Shown here piece after piece: positions 44,559-53,549 of a stretch of DNA of 64,000 nucleotides. Origin of the DNA: Onthophagus taurus (taxonomy: Eukaryota; Arthropoda; Insecta; Coleoptera; Scarabaeidae); NCBI RefSeq assembly GCF_036711975.1, contig NC_091973.1, positions 18,352,001 to 18,416,000 of the forward strand, given 5' to 3'. Below the pieces are notes generated by a model that searched no databases, was not told the origin of the DNA, and was given only the letters and a program-made list of their open reading frames with translations. The translations under genes and the position numbers were made by a program. The first letter of the stretch is position 1; every line of letters starts with the position of its first letter.

Positions 44559-45447
44559 CAGCCTGTTTCACAGTAAACGCCTTATTTTTTTGGCCACACT
44601 ATGGGTACTACTTTCAAAATATTTGGCAGTAATATGTTTTAAGACATTCTCTACACGATGGTGATACCAGATTTTCAATTGGACGAATTATTTCAAAATG
44701 GCGACTTTCAACTTTTTCTTTTTAAATGGAATGCCATAATTTTTTTTTATTATTGAGATCCTAAAAACATTCTTCTTACGATAGCATTTTGTTTTTCTTA
44801 AAAATTCATTTCTTTTCCCATTAAAAAGCAAACTAACATTGTAATAGAATAGTAATTAGTAGAAACAAATAAACAAACAAAAGAAACAATTAAACGTTAT
44901 TTTGTAATAAACATCTACTTTTCGAAACTCAAAATTAAAAATGTACATGAAATAAAAATTAGGTATTTACAAAAAATGCTAGAAATGTTTTCCTTCTTTT
45001 TCAATACATAAATTGAAATGTCGTTCAATGGAGTCAATAGATTGATAGCATTGATTGACGCTTGACTACTAGATTAAAGTTTAACTGTTCTTTTGTGTCT
45101 ACCGCTACTTGATATTTGGACAAAAATAACATCTAGTGTAAAACATTCACGAGCTACTAGATTAAAATGTTAGTTTGCTTTTTGATGGGGAAAGACATGA
45201 ATTTTTAAGAAAAACGAAATACTATCGTAAAAAGAATGTTTTTAGGATCTCAACAATAAAAAAAAAATTATGGCATTCCATTTAAAAAAAAGTTGAATGT
45301 CGCCATTTTGAAATAATTCGTCCAATTGAAAATCTGGTATCACCATCGTGTAGAGAATGTCCTAAAACATATAACTGCCAAATATTTTGAAAGTAGCACC
45401 TATACTGTGGCTAAAAAAAAATAAGGCGCTTACTCTGAAACAGGCTG
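44559..45447. mobile_element. Foldback element with ~300-bp arms
   Basis: Inverted arms (44559-44860 and 45155-45447) begin CAGCCTGTTTCACAGTAA and CAGCCTGTTTCAGAGTAA with TATA flanks. They share CTGGTATCACCATCGTG and GGCATTCCATTT. The interior is non-coding apart from a possible scrap near 44990-45060. It is probably a non-autonomous Tc1/mariner relative. Confidence 0.8.
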
Positions 45448-45828
45448 TATATAAAGTTTATTCATTGAGCATGTTTTATGCCACTGTTCTGCTGCTACTA
45501 CCGTATCAGATTCTCGATTTTTGGGTCGCAGTTTACCTCCCCAAAGGATCTGAATGACCTTTCACCGAGCAAGGTATTAATGTTCGTTAAGAGCGTTGAA
45601 CTGCACGGTGAAATTTGATAACGATATCTATCAGGGTACAATAGATCCTTAGGGTCGCAGTGCAAGGTTGGTTGATCCGCCTACCCGATATGTAATCTAT
45701 GTAATGTAATGTAAGTATAGAGTAACTTTCCTTCTATAACATTTTGTCATATCTCCAATAGTAGTCGAGTATCTGTTGTTTAAAATCAAACACACTGTAT
45801 AGAGAGTGGGTAGGGTTCGAAGATTATT
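45448..45828. other. No gene recognised
   Basis: GGGTCGCAGTTTACCTCCCC (45525) and GGGTCGCAGTGCAAGG (45651) hint at an old repeat. Nothing codes convincingly. Confidence 0.4.
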
Positions 45829-45980
45829 CTGTCGCCCTATTCCTCGACTTAGCAGAAGCTTTCCATAAGTTTTGGTTCCCTGGGCTTCTGCTAAAATTGA
45901 AAACTATAAATCTATCAGAATATTTACTAATAATACTGTAAATATTCTGATAGATTTATAGTTTTCAATTTTAGCAGAAG
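45829..45980 (+). pseudogene. LINE RT scrap folded back on itself
   Basis: 45829-45927 encodes an RT palm strand (YSVALFLDLAEAFHKFWFPG then LLLKLKTINLSEYL) of a Jockey-type LINE. The last 43 nt (45885-45927) are then repeated exactly as their reverse complement at 45938-45980 across a 10-nt spacer. Confidence 0.8.
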
Positions 45981-46189
45981 ACTTATTAATGACACTACTT
46001 ACCTGATACTACCTTAAATTGGCTCACAAAATGATAACTCAAATTAAATACCACCAAATATGAAGCAAAGGTCTTCCCTTTTAGATAAATTAATACTCAT
46101 TTCAGCGTAACCCTGAATGGACTGACAATTGAGATTTCAACCTCATATCTGTAATCTATCATACCCTTACCTTACTTTATCCATTGGCA

Positions 46190-46387
46190 CTACAGTTCCT
46201 GTAGAACCTCGGCCTCCCTCACCACTCCTCTCCAGCCCTCCCTGCAGAGTGCTCGGTGCTTCCATCCCCTCACTCCCAGCTTTCTCAGGTCAATCTTCAC
46301 GTCGTCTAGCCATCGCCTGCGCTGACGTCCCTGACGTCGACGATGATGCCACGTTTTCAAACAGTACTTCCTGTAGACATGTGCCAC
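46190..46387 (-). pseudogene. RTE-type LINE C-terminal fragment
   Basis: The minus strand encodes HHRRRQGRQRRRWLDDVKID then LRKLGVRGWKHRALCREGWR, the basic C-terminal block common to RTE/craniofacial-type LINE ORFs. The stretch is GC-rich compared with its surroundings. The plus-strand ORF over it is its shadow. Confidence 0.7.
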
Positions 46388-46534
46388 TCAAAGTACAAAA
46401 ATAAAAAACTGCAATATTGAATTGCTTATAGCAAATACAACTGTATCAATATAAATTTGAGAAAAAGCAAAATGAACTATTTGACAGAATTCGTCGAAGA
46501 CGATCTGTGATCTTCCTTTGTCTTGTTAATATGA

Positions 46535-46735
46535 AGGTCAGCCAATGTCGTCTCTCCTTCCATCTCCGGTAAGCTTCCCGTCCTTGTTCTTACTCATCTC
46601 TGTCCTGGTCTGAAATCCTCTCTTCTCCTCCTTTATTCTGTCACACATCTGTTTTACCTCTTTCTTTTTGGTCATCTTTATTTCCTCTATCTTCTCGCGG
46701 TCCTATTCTCTCCTCTCTCTCCAAATATTATTAAT
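46535..46735 (-). pseudogene. RTE-type LINE endonuclease-RT linker fragment
   Basis: The minus-strand frame reads IEEIKMTKKKEVKQMCDRIK then EEKRGFQTRTEMSKNKDGKL, the linker between endonuclease and RT of RTE-like LINEs. The same strand as the 46190-46387 piece suggests one element with RT deleted. Confidence 0.65.
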
Positions 46736-48240
46736 ATTTATTAAGTCTCCCAGAATTATCTAGTAATCTATTATAAACCTATGTGCATATTGTTATATAA
46801 CCTATGCACTTAACATGTAGGTGTTGAGCTGGGGAATAAATTAATAAAAACAACAAAAATTCTATTGATGTGGATGCTCCATGTTAGTCTTTGATCTAGT
46901 ATGCTTCCGACTGTATAAATTATTGAGTTATTGCGGTAATATCACCATTATCAGATAATTTGGTATTACACAAAAATATAGGTTAAGCAACAAAACATTT
47001 TTTTTTATTCGGAATTAAATAATAAAAACGCACGGAACAAGTTGGTTAATTTGTCAAAATCTCATTTCAAACATTGACTTCTCCAATTACAAAGATAAAA
47101 TTACCTATGTTTTTTTTTTGATTTCGAACTTATGAAAGAATGTGCCTTCTGTTTTTCCCTCGGAAGCGGGAGATGACACTTTGTTCGGGCGTACTCGGCT
47201 TTGTGGAGGGCATTTATTGAATTATAGTACAACTTGGTAAATCTATCTTGGCCGGTGAAGGTGAAGAAAAACCGTACCCAAGAATGAATTTAGATATCAC
47301 CATGAAATAAAAAAACATTTTAAAACAAATTTTATGAAGATTTAATGTGCCATAAATAATTTCTTATTGTCCATATTCATCGTAGTTATGATTTTTTAAA
47401 TATAGGGTGTAAATGTAACTATTTTTTTACCATATTCTATTGCAAAAACATTAATTTCCGTTTATAGTGTGGAAATTTCCTACAACTTTTCTCTAAAGAA
47501 GAACTGTGTATCTCGGCTCCTTAATGTCATTTATTTACTTTGCTGCTTACGTGGGACTTGCAGTGCTGTCAAACCTAAACGTTAGAGGGTGAGGGTAAGG
47601 GTATGTGAATAGGTGTGATATCAGAATTGAGGATAAGAGACTGGGAGAATTAATATAGGATAAGAAAGAAAAGGTGTGATTGTCAAGGAACTCATTCAGT
47701 GCAACTCCAGTTATACAACCTTTACCTGCACTTCCCTATCCACACCCTTCTCCCCTATCCCTATTCCTCAACAGAAGAGAATTCCAGTTAATGATTGTGT
47801 AACTGGTTTTGCGCTGATTGAGATCCTTGACAGTCAATCCTTTTCCTCCCCTATCCTAATATTTTCCCTCATTTTTCTCCTCATTTTGATATCACTTCTC
47901 TTCACAATTTAATTCATTATTGTGGATTTAAATTTGTTTTCCTCCTCACTCCCACCATTCCGGGTTGTCCTCTGCACATGCGCACCTCTCCTACGTGACA
48001 ACTTAACCTATGTGTTTTAACGTGGTTCCTGCATTTTCTTCATGGTATTTTAAAAATGTACAAACATTTCTGCTAGCAGCAACATTTTTTCACGTTAAAT
48101 TTCCTCGTATATTACTTTTATATTTAACGATGTAAGTATTTTCATAATGACTTATAGGAACTATTTTAATTTGTTAATTACATAACCTCAAAAATTATAA
48201 TTTATTGTTTTGTACATCTTTAATGTTTTCGTTATTGCTT
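46736..48240. other. No gene recognised
   Basis: AT-rich sequence with pyrimidine tracts (47730-47960) partly complementary to a purine tract at 47585-47665. The plus-strand ORF at 47676-47912 is low complexity and probably not coding. Confidence 0.4.
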
Positions 48241-48244
48241 GTAG

Positions 48245-48285
48245 ACCTCCGATGATGGTCCAATAGTGACCGAAACATGTCAGGT
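48245..48285 (+). ncRNA. Hammerhead-ribozyme-like motif
   Basis: The layout is ACCT (stem I 5'), CCGATGA (core CUGANGA with U4 changed to C), one bulged T, GGTC-CAATAGT-GACC (stem II hairpin), GAAAC, ATGTC (palindromic ACATGT in place of stem III; cleavage expected after the C), AGGT (stem I 3'). Minimal type I hammerheads with tiny palindromic stem III are known from Penelope-like elements. The core change suggests weak or no activity. Confidence 0.4.
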
Positions 48286-48549
48286 TGATTTAATATTTAA
48301 AATAAAACCAGTTGTAAAACATTTCTTTTGGATTTTATTTATTCGTCCCACTAGTTAAAATTATGGATCCACCTATTCAACTAAACGTTAGACCCTTGGC
48401 GTTTCATGTTTTTGTGGTGTGAATTTATTTATTGTCGTCGTGTTTTCTACTAATTGATGAATAACAAATATAATTCTTACAGATTTTATTCATTCTATAT
48501 CACTCTGTAATTTTTAATTTTCCTTCGATTTACAGTTTATAACAACATA

Positions 48550-49416
48550 ATGTCTCATGTCATTGTTAGTGCTTGCAATCAAGAAGATAGTATGAAAAAA
48601 TCGAATAACTTATTTTCGTCTTCTTTAAACAAAAATCAAAGCGAAAATTTTGATTCGCTTAAATTGAGCATATTATCTTATATTAAAGCTGTAAATAAAA
48701 AGAATGAATCTATGCTAAGTACCAGATCACGCCAACATAAACAAGAACCTGATTTAAATAAAATTGTAAGCAGAATATCGACAGAAGAAGTTCATTATAT
48801 TAAACGTAAACGCAAATCTTTAGTATGCCAAGAAAAGGTTGTAGATAATTTTACTGAAAATGTCGACAAATCGAGTTTAGACTTTACTGATGATTTACCG
48901 CAAAAGAAACAACCAAGGATATCTACAGAATCGGAAAAGTATGTAGAAATAAAGAATCTAATGACATCTGCTGATATCAAAGCTATAGATGACCTTTTGG
49001 AGAGTTTAAAAACATATAGAAATATAGCTGAACTTGAAGATGTAGCTGATTCTGTAGAAGTGACGCAGGCATCATTGTCTACTTCAATCAATTACTCAAC
49101 AGAAATGATCGAAAATATTACAAATGGGTGTATTGAACCGATCGTGATAATACCTCCACAGCAATGCAAAGCAAAACTTATGACACATCCTAATGTATAT
49201 CAGAAACCAATTTCACCGGTTGTTACCGTACTACGTGAAAGTAAAGGAATTATCCGAAAAGTAATAAATATACTAGAGCCGTTCACGATACAAATTCCAC
49301 CGCAATGCAACGTACGAGTTACAATAAAACACAGCAAAAAATACAAAGACATTTTACCGGTTGTTAACATATACAGCCAATCTAAGCATATAAAAGTAAT
49401 AAGCCTACCTCCCTAA
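48550..49416 (+). CDS. Unknown protein, 288 residues, spliced gene
   Basis: The intact ORF lies in an exon framed by an acceptor (TTCGATTTACAG, ending 48535) and a strong donor after the stop (AAAAG|GTGAGT at 49450/49451). Residues 1-180 are polar, Ser/Lys/Glu/Asn-rich and probably disordered, with a nuclear-localisation-like KRKRK near 85-89. Residues 196-240 and 243-285 are a diverged internal repeat, each of form EP-x-I-x-IPPQ...C...PVV...I...KVI, predicted to be beta strands. I recognise no family. It has no transposase, RT or gag motifs and shows no stops despite the transposon-rich setting, so it may be a lineage-restricted host gene. An upstream exon is implied by the acceptor 14 bp before the ATG. 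Confidence 0.7.
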   Translation: MSHVIVSACNQEDSMKKSNNLFSSSLNKNQSENFDSLKLSILSYIKAVNKKNESMLSTRSRQHKQEPDLNKIVSRISTEEVHYIKRKRKSLVCQEKVVDNFTENVDKSSLDFTDDLPQKKQPRISTESEKYVEIKNLMTSADIKAIDDLLESLKTYRNIAELEDVADSVEVTQASLSTSINYSTEMIENITNGCIEPIVIIPPQQCKAKLMTHPNVYQKPISPVVTVLRESKGIIRKVINILEPFTIQIPPQCNVRVTIKHSKKYKDILPVVNIYSQSKHIKVISLPP

Positions 49417-49450
49417 TTAAAACCAATTTATAATGAAAACGAGATAAAAG

Positions 49451-49528
49451 GTGAGTGTTTTAAATTCTTTGATGAGTTTTGGCCGAAACTAAGATTGCGA
49501 TTTTAGTGATCAATTTTTTCTTTCACAG
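49451..49528 (+). other. Predicted 78-bp intron in 3' UTR
   Basis: GTGAGT at 49451 and TTTTTTCTTTCACAG ending 49528 make a well-formed short insect intron, starting 34 bp after the unknown gene's stop codon. The next exon begins at 49529. Confidence 0.55.
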
Positions 49529-49597
49529 AACGTGTTTCAGCTAGCAATCTTCCAACTCTTATCGAGTCCTTAGTTAAGAAATATTACTGTTATATAT

Positions 49598-49599
<2 letters not shown>

Positions 49600-49630
<31 letters not shown>

Positions 49631-49632
49631 GT
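49600..49632. repeat. (TA)n microsatellite
   Basis: About 14 TA units lie immediately before a solo transposon end. Confidence 0.85.
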
Positions 49633-49653
49633 GAATCACCCTGTATATATATA

Positions 49654-50702
49654 CAGGATGATTCACATAAGAACCGACACAGAGCAGGGACATGTAGAGA
49701 ACAATAAATTAAGATGATTTAACGTAACTTACCTCTATACTAACTTGTACACCTAAGGAGTTATAAGCCTTCAAAGTTGGCTCTTAAATTTTTAAAAAGT
49801 TCAATATCTTCGTAATGCATTAAGCTAGAAAAGCCAAATTTAGTATACGTTATGAGTGTATCAAGGGTATTAATTGGTAGCAAATTGAACTCAATTGAGG
49901 CATTTCAAAGAGTTGATTCAGGGTGATGGTACCCTAAATTTTGACAGATTTTTTTAGTCTTTTAGCGGATTTAATACATTACTACTTCATTTCATGTAGA
50001 ATTTAATTCTAAAACTTTTCTTGCTCTTATTATTTTTTAAAAAACTTTGTCGTTTTCATAAAAAACTTAAATAACTAAAGACACGTATTTCGTTATGTTA
50101 CTTAAAATAAGCTAAAATTCAGTAGTCGGCTATGAAATTGTACGTCAAACTTGACAAATAGGTTGTAAAGTTATTTGACGACAAGGTTTTATAACCTATT
50201 TGTCAAGTTTGACGTACAATTTCACAGCCGGCTACTGAATTTTCGATGATTTTAAGTAGCATTAACGAAATACGTGTCTTTAGTTATTTGATTTTTTTAT
50301 GAAAACGACAATGTTTTTTAAAAAATAATAAGAATAAAAAAAGTTTTAGAATTAAATTCCACATGAAATGAGGTAATAATGTATTAAATCCACCAAAAGG
50401 TTAAAAAAGTCTGTCAAAATTTAGGGGACCATCACCCCTAATCAACCCTTTGAAATGTCTCGATTGGTTTCAACTTGCTAATCAATACCCTCGGTCATAC
50501 TCATAATGTATGCCAAATTTGGTTTTTCTAGCTTAATGTATTACGAAGACATTCAATGTTTTAAAAATTTAAGACCTAACTTTGAAGGCCTACAACTCCT
50601 CAGGGGTACAAATGAGTATACAGATAAGTTGCGTTAAATCATCTTAATTTATTGTCTTCTAGATGTCCCTGCTCTGTGTCGGTTCTTATGCGAATCACCC
50701 TG
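49654..50702. mobile_element. Near-palindromic foldback element
   Basis: Arms of about 510 bp (49654-50163 and 50188-50702) are inverted copies separated by a ~25-nt spacer, with ends CAGGATGATTCACATAAG and CTTATGCGAATCACCCTG and TA flanks. A partial extra end (GTGAATCACCCTG, 49631-49643) precedes it in opposite polarity. No ORF is present. Confidence 0.85.
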
Positions 50703-51605
50703 TATATTAACTGTTATATATTTTGTTATATAAACAAAATAAGAAAGTATTTATTTAGCAATAAATCTTTATCAAATATGTTTTAAAATGTTCTTTATTT
50801 TCTCCATTCGTTCTTGAGATACTATTTTTTATAAGTTATATTTCATATCTATAACAATCATATGTTACCTTTTTTTTCCTTTACTAATCCCTTCCATTTT
50901 TTTTATTTGTTTTATTTTAGAGATGCAAAGTGATTTTTTTTTTGAGAATGTTCTTTTTCTTGTTTTTTTTTTACTTGTTATAGTGACCGGTGACGATCTT
51001 CACAGCAAAACAGGATACTATTTTTCTTAGTTTTTCCTTTTAAAAGATAGCTGTCTGATATAATTTTTGATATTTCAAATTATTTAAATAATCTCTTATT
51101 TAATTTATTTCTTTTTATTTCTCAATTTCTTTCATTAATTTTAGTAAGATTTTAAAACATTGTTTCATACATTTCACATAGTAATTTTATTAAATAAATT
51201 TATTTTGGATATATTTCAATCTTGTTAGTACCAGATGTGACGTTGAGTTCACATTTTTTATTGCTTCGGTATTTAAAGAAATCTGGACATCAGATTTGCT
51301 CTCTTTTAGTGAATTTTGTTGCAAAAATTTTCAACTTTGTGAAATTTAATTTTGAGATTTATTGTGGATATCCGCTGTTAGCGAAGTATCACGAAGATAT
51401 TCATTCACTTATTTTATTTCAACAAGCGTTTTCATGGGTGGTTACGTTTAGCAACTTAGAAAGGAATATTGAAAGTACAAATAAGGTAGGAACGTGACCT
51501 ACTATGAGCTAAATTTATTCCCCAAATTTCATTTTCATGGCGTTTTTAGTTCTCGAGAAAAACAAATTAAACCAAAATATTCCGGCATTTTTGAAGGCGC
51601 GTAGC
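50703..51605. other. No gene recognised
   Basis: AT- and T-rich sequence. The 91-codon plus-strand ORF at 51222-51497 has no recognisable domain and lies just upstream of a LINE ORF1 relic. It could be LINE 5' sequence or chance. Confidence 0.4.
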
Positions 51606-52592
51606 TCTCTAGGGGAATCGAAGTAGCTCATAGTTCATATCGCGTTTCCCATCGACTCAAAGCCAAGGAGGGTCGTGTGCGCTCAATTATTGTGCGATTC
51701 AATAATAAGTGCGTTGAAAGGTTCTGATGTGTTAATTAGAGAAGATCTTACGTTTTGGAAAACATTGCTTTTGAAAGAAACGTCCAACCGACATGGAGTA
51801 CGAGCTGTTTGGACTAACAACTGAAAAATTTGACTAAAAGGGGTAATCGTATTGTTGAAATTAAAAGTTCTGATGTCCTGCAGAACACGGTTGGGGGTGA
51901 AAATCGGGCAGTGGACGGGAAATAAGCACGGTCAGGTAATTATTAATTTTGTTTTATTTTGAATATAATTTAGATTTAGTATTTTTTTTTCTTTTTTTTG
52001 TTCTGTATTCTTTTTTTTTGTATTATTAGAATTTTGTGATCTCTGAATTTACTTGCTTTCTCATGAATGAGGATCTCTTTAGTGTGGCGCACTTAACGTT
52101 CGCTCATTGCTCCCCAAAACTGGAGATGTTGCTGAATTACTTCACTGTGAGAATTTTGGTATTTTGTGTATTTCTGAAACTTGGTTATCGCCATCTATTG
52201 ATGATGGCTTGGTGTCCACTGACGGTTATTGTTTGCCGAGAATGCCATGGTTGACTGACACTATTAAACTGCTACAACGACTTAGAGATTAGACTAAATT
52301 TAGATATAAACGTACTAAATTGGACGCTCACTGGCAATACTATAAGCAGTGGAGGAACTATACTACTCTCGCGATTCATAATAAAAAGAAGGCTTATTTT
52401 GAATATTTACGAACACACTCTGATAGTAAAACCTTGTGGAAAACGTTTAAAAAAGTTCATGTGGTTCCTAATAAAAACACTGATTTTCCGTCTCATTTAA
52501 GAGATGCCAATTTAACAAATCAATTTTTCATTAATGGTGTCCCGGTCAGTGGTGATAACTTAGCTGACACTATTAAAGTTTATTCGTCTACA
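51606..52592 (+). pseudogene. LINE-D, 5' part (ORF1 end, endonuclease scrap, linker)
   Basis: 51640-51920 encodes an ORF1-type C-terminus (HRLKAKEGRVRSIIVRFNNK, a VRAVWTNN block, then GNRIVEIKSSDV). 52080-52245 has an endonuclease start, VRSLLPKTGD and ILCISETWLSPSIDDG, and then jumps from GYCLPR to PWLTDTIKLLQRLR, deleting most of the endonuclease. The linker continues to 52592 (HWQYYKQWRNYTTLAIHNKK, TLWKTFKKVH). BEL-2 interrupts it at TCACT, and the RT follows at 61852. Confidence 0.82.
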
Positions 52593-52597
52593 TCACT

Positions 52598-52851
52598 TGT
52601 TCAAACTCCGGGCAGGCCAGATATTTGAAAATGTTTGGGAAAAAATAAACTCCGGGCAAGCCGGATATTTATTTTGGAACGGATTAAACTCCGGGCAGGC
52701 CAGACGTTTAATCCAGGAAGGAAATGAGCATTACGAAGATATCAATAATACTGTTTATTAATTCAAAATTTGGGGTTGCTGACCTTATTAAAAGAAGTAA
52801 AAAAAATTAAAAGAAAAATTGAATAAAATATTGTTTAATCGAGATTAAACA
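52598..52851 (-). repeat. BEL-2 3' LTR (deleted)
   Basis: 254 bp; matches the 5' LTR except for a ~146-bp internal gap around 52777, where the 5' copy carries a GC-rich palindrome-bearing stretch (GCGCGCGGTGTGCG). Confidence 0.9.
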
Positions 52852-52882
52852 TTCTGCCCGCCAAAAAAAGAGAAAATTTATT
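52852..52882 (-). promoter_or_regulatory. BEL-2 polypurine tract region
   Basis: On the minus strand TTTTTTTGGCGGGCAGAA directly precedes the 3' LTR (TGTTTAATC). This is the usual T-run plus GGCGGGCAGAA form of BEL elements. Confidence 0.75.
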
Positions 52883-52950
52883 ACTTACAATTAGTGAGGT
52901 TATTGTCTTTTGTTATGTTAATTCACTACACTACACTTCCCTACATCGTA

Positions 52951-53545
52951 TTACTGTTCGGAGTTCATTCTTTGGTGAATTTCCGCGTAGATTGGTTCTA
53001 GTTGAACTCCTCCGACTGCAGATGATTCCGAGTTGATCGGTTGCAGAGGAATCCCTTCTTCAATATTGGATGTCTCTTTTGGTTTTGGTTTTCTTTGACA
53101 TTTCACCTTACACCATTGATACAATCCCCATGATATGACAACTACAATGACGATTGATAGAGTTGTAAGAGTGCTGATCAATGCTGAATGGTGTTTCACA
53201 TGACGCCAATTCACGTTTCGTATCTCCTAATTTACTAATTCTTCTGTGGCCATAAGCTGAGAAACTTCATCTCCAGCTTTGATGACCTTTTCTTCAATTA
53301 GTTTTGGAATGACCCATGGTTTTTTTTCGGTGATATTCCTTGGAAGTACGATGGGGTGATTGAAACTGGCTGTTATGGTAATACTGTTGTCTCTCTTGGG
53401 TGCTAATATAATTTGTTTAGTTTTTATAACTCAGTCCTGAGAGATCTGGAGTACACCAGTTGAATTTAATAGTACATCTTCTCGTGTGCCAGAACATGTT
53501 ATAGCGATCTTCTCTGGTTTCGGTGTTATGAAAATCCAGGTATTC
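52951..53545 (-). pseudogene. Envelope-like C-terminal relic of BEL-2
   Basis: Downstream of pol, in a different frame, the minus strand encodes the end of a retroviral-type envelope protein: an ectodomain piece with a conserved ITCSG cysteine context and GVLQISQD just before an in-frame TGA, a second open block, another stop, then a juxtamembrane segment, a transmembrane helix (SIVIVVVISWGLYQW) and a ~45-residue cytoplasmic tail ending at 52951. Most of the ectodomain is missing, because pol's tail runs straight into this piece. BEL/Pao elements with env genes are known. This copy cannot make a working envelope. Confidence 0.6.
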
Positions 53546-53549
53546 TTCA

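Noticed and set aside
46129-46404. 91-codon Pro/Ser-rich plus-strand ORF
   Set aside because: The opposite strand carries the recognisable RTE C-terminal block; this is its shadow.
47676-47912. 78-codon plus-strand ORF rich in Pro/Thr/Leu
   Set aside because: It comes from a pyrimidine-rich tract without a domain, splice support or repeats in frame.
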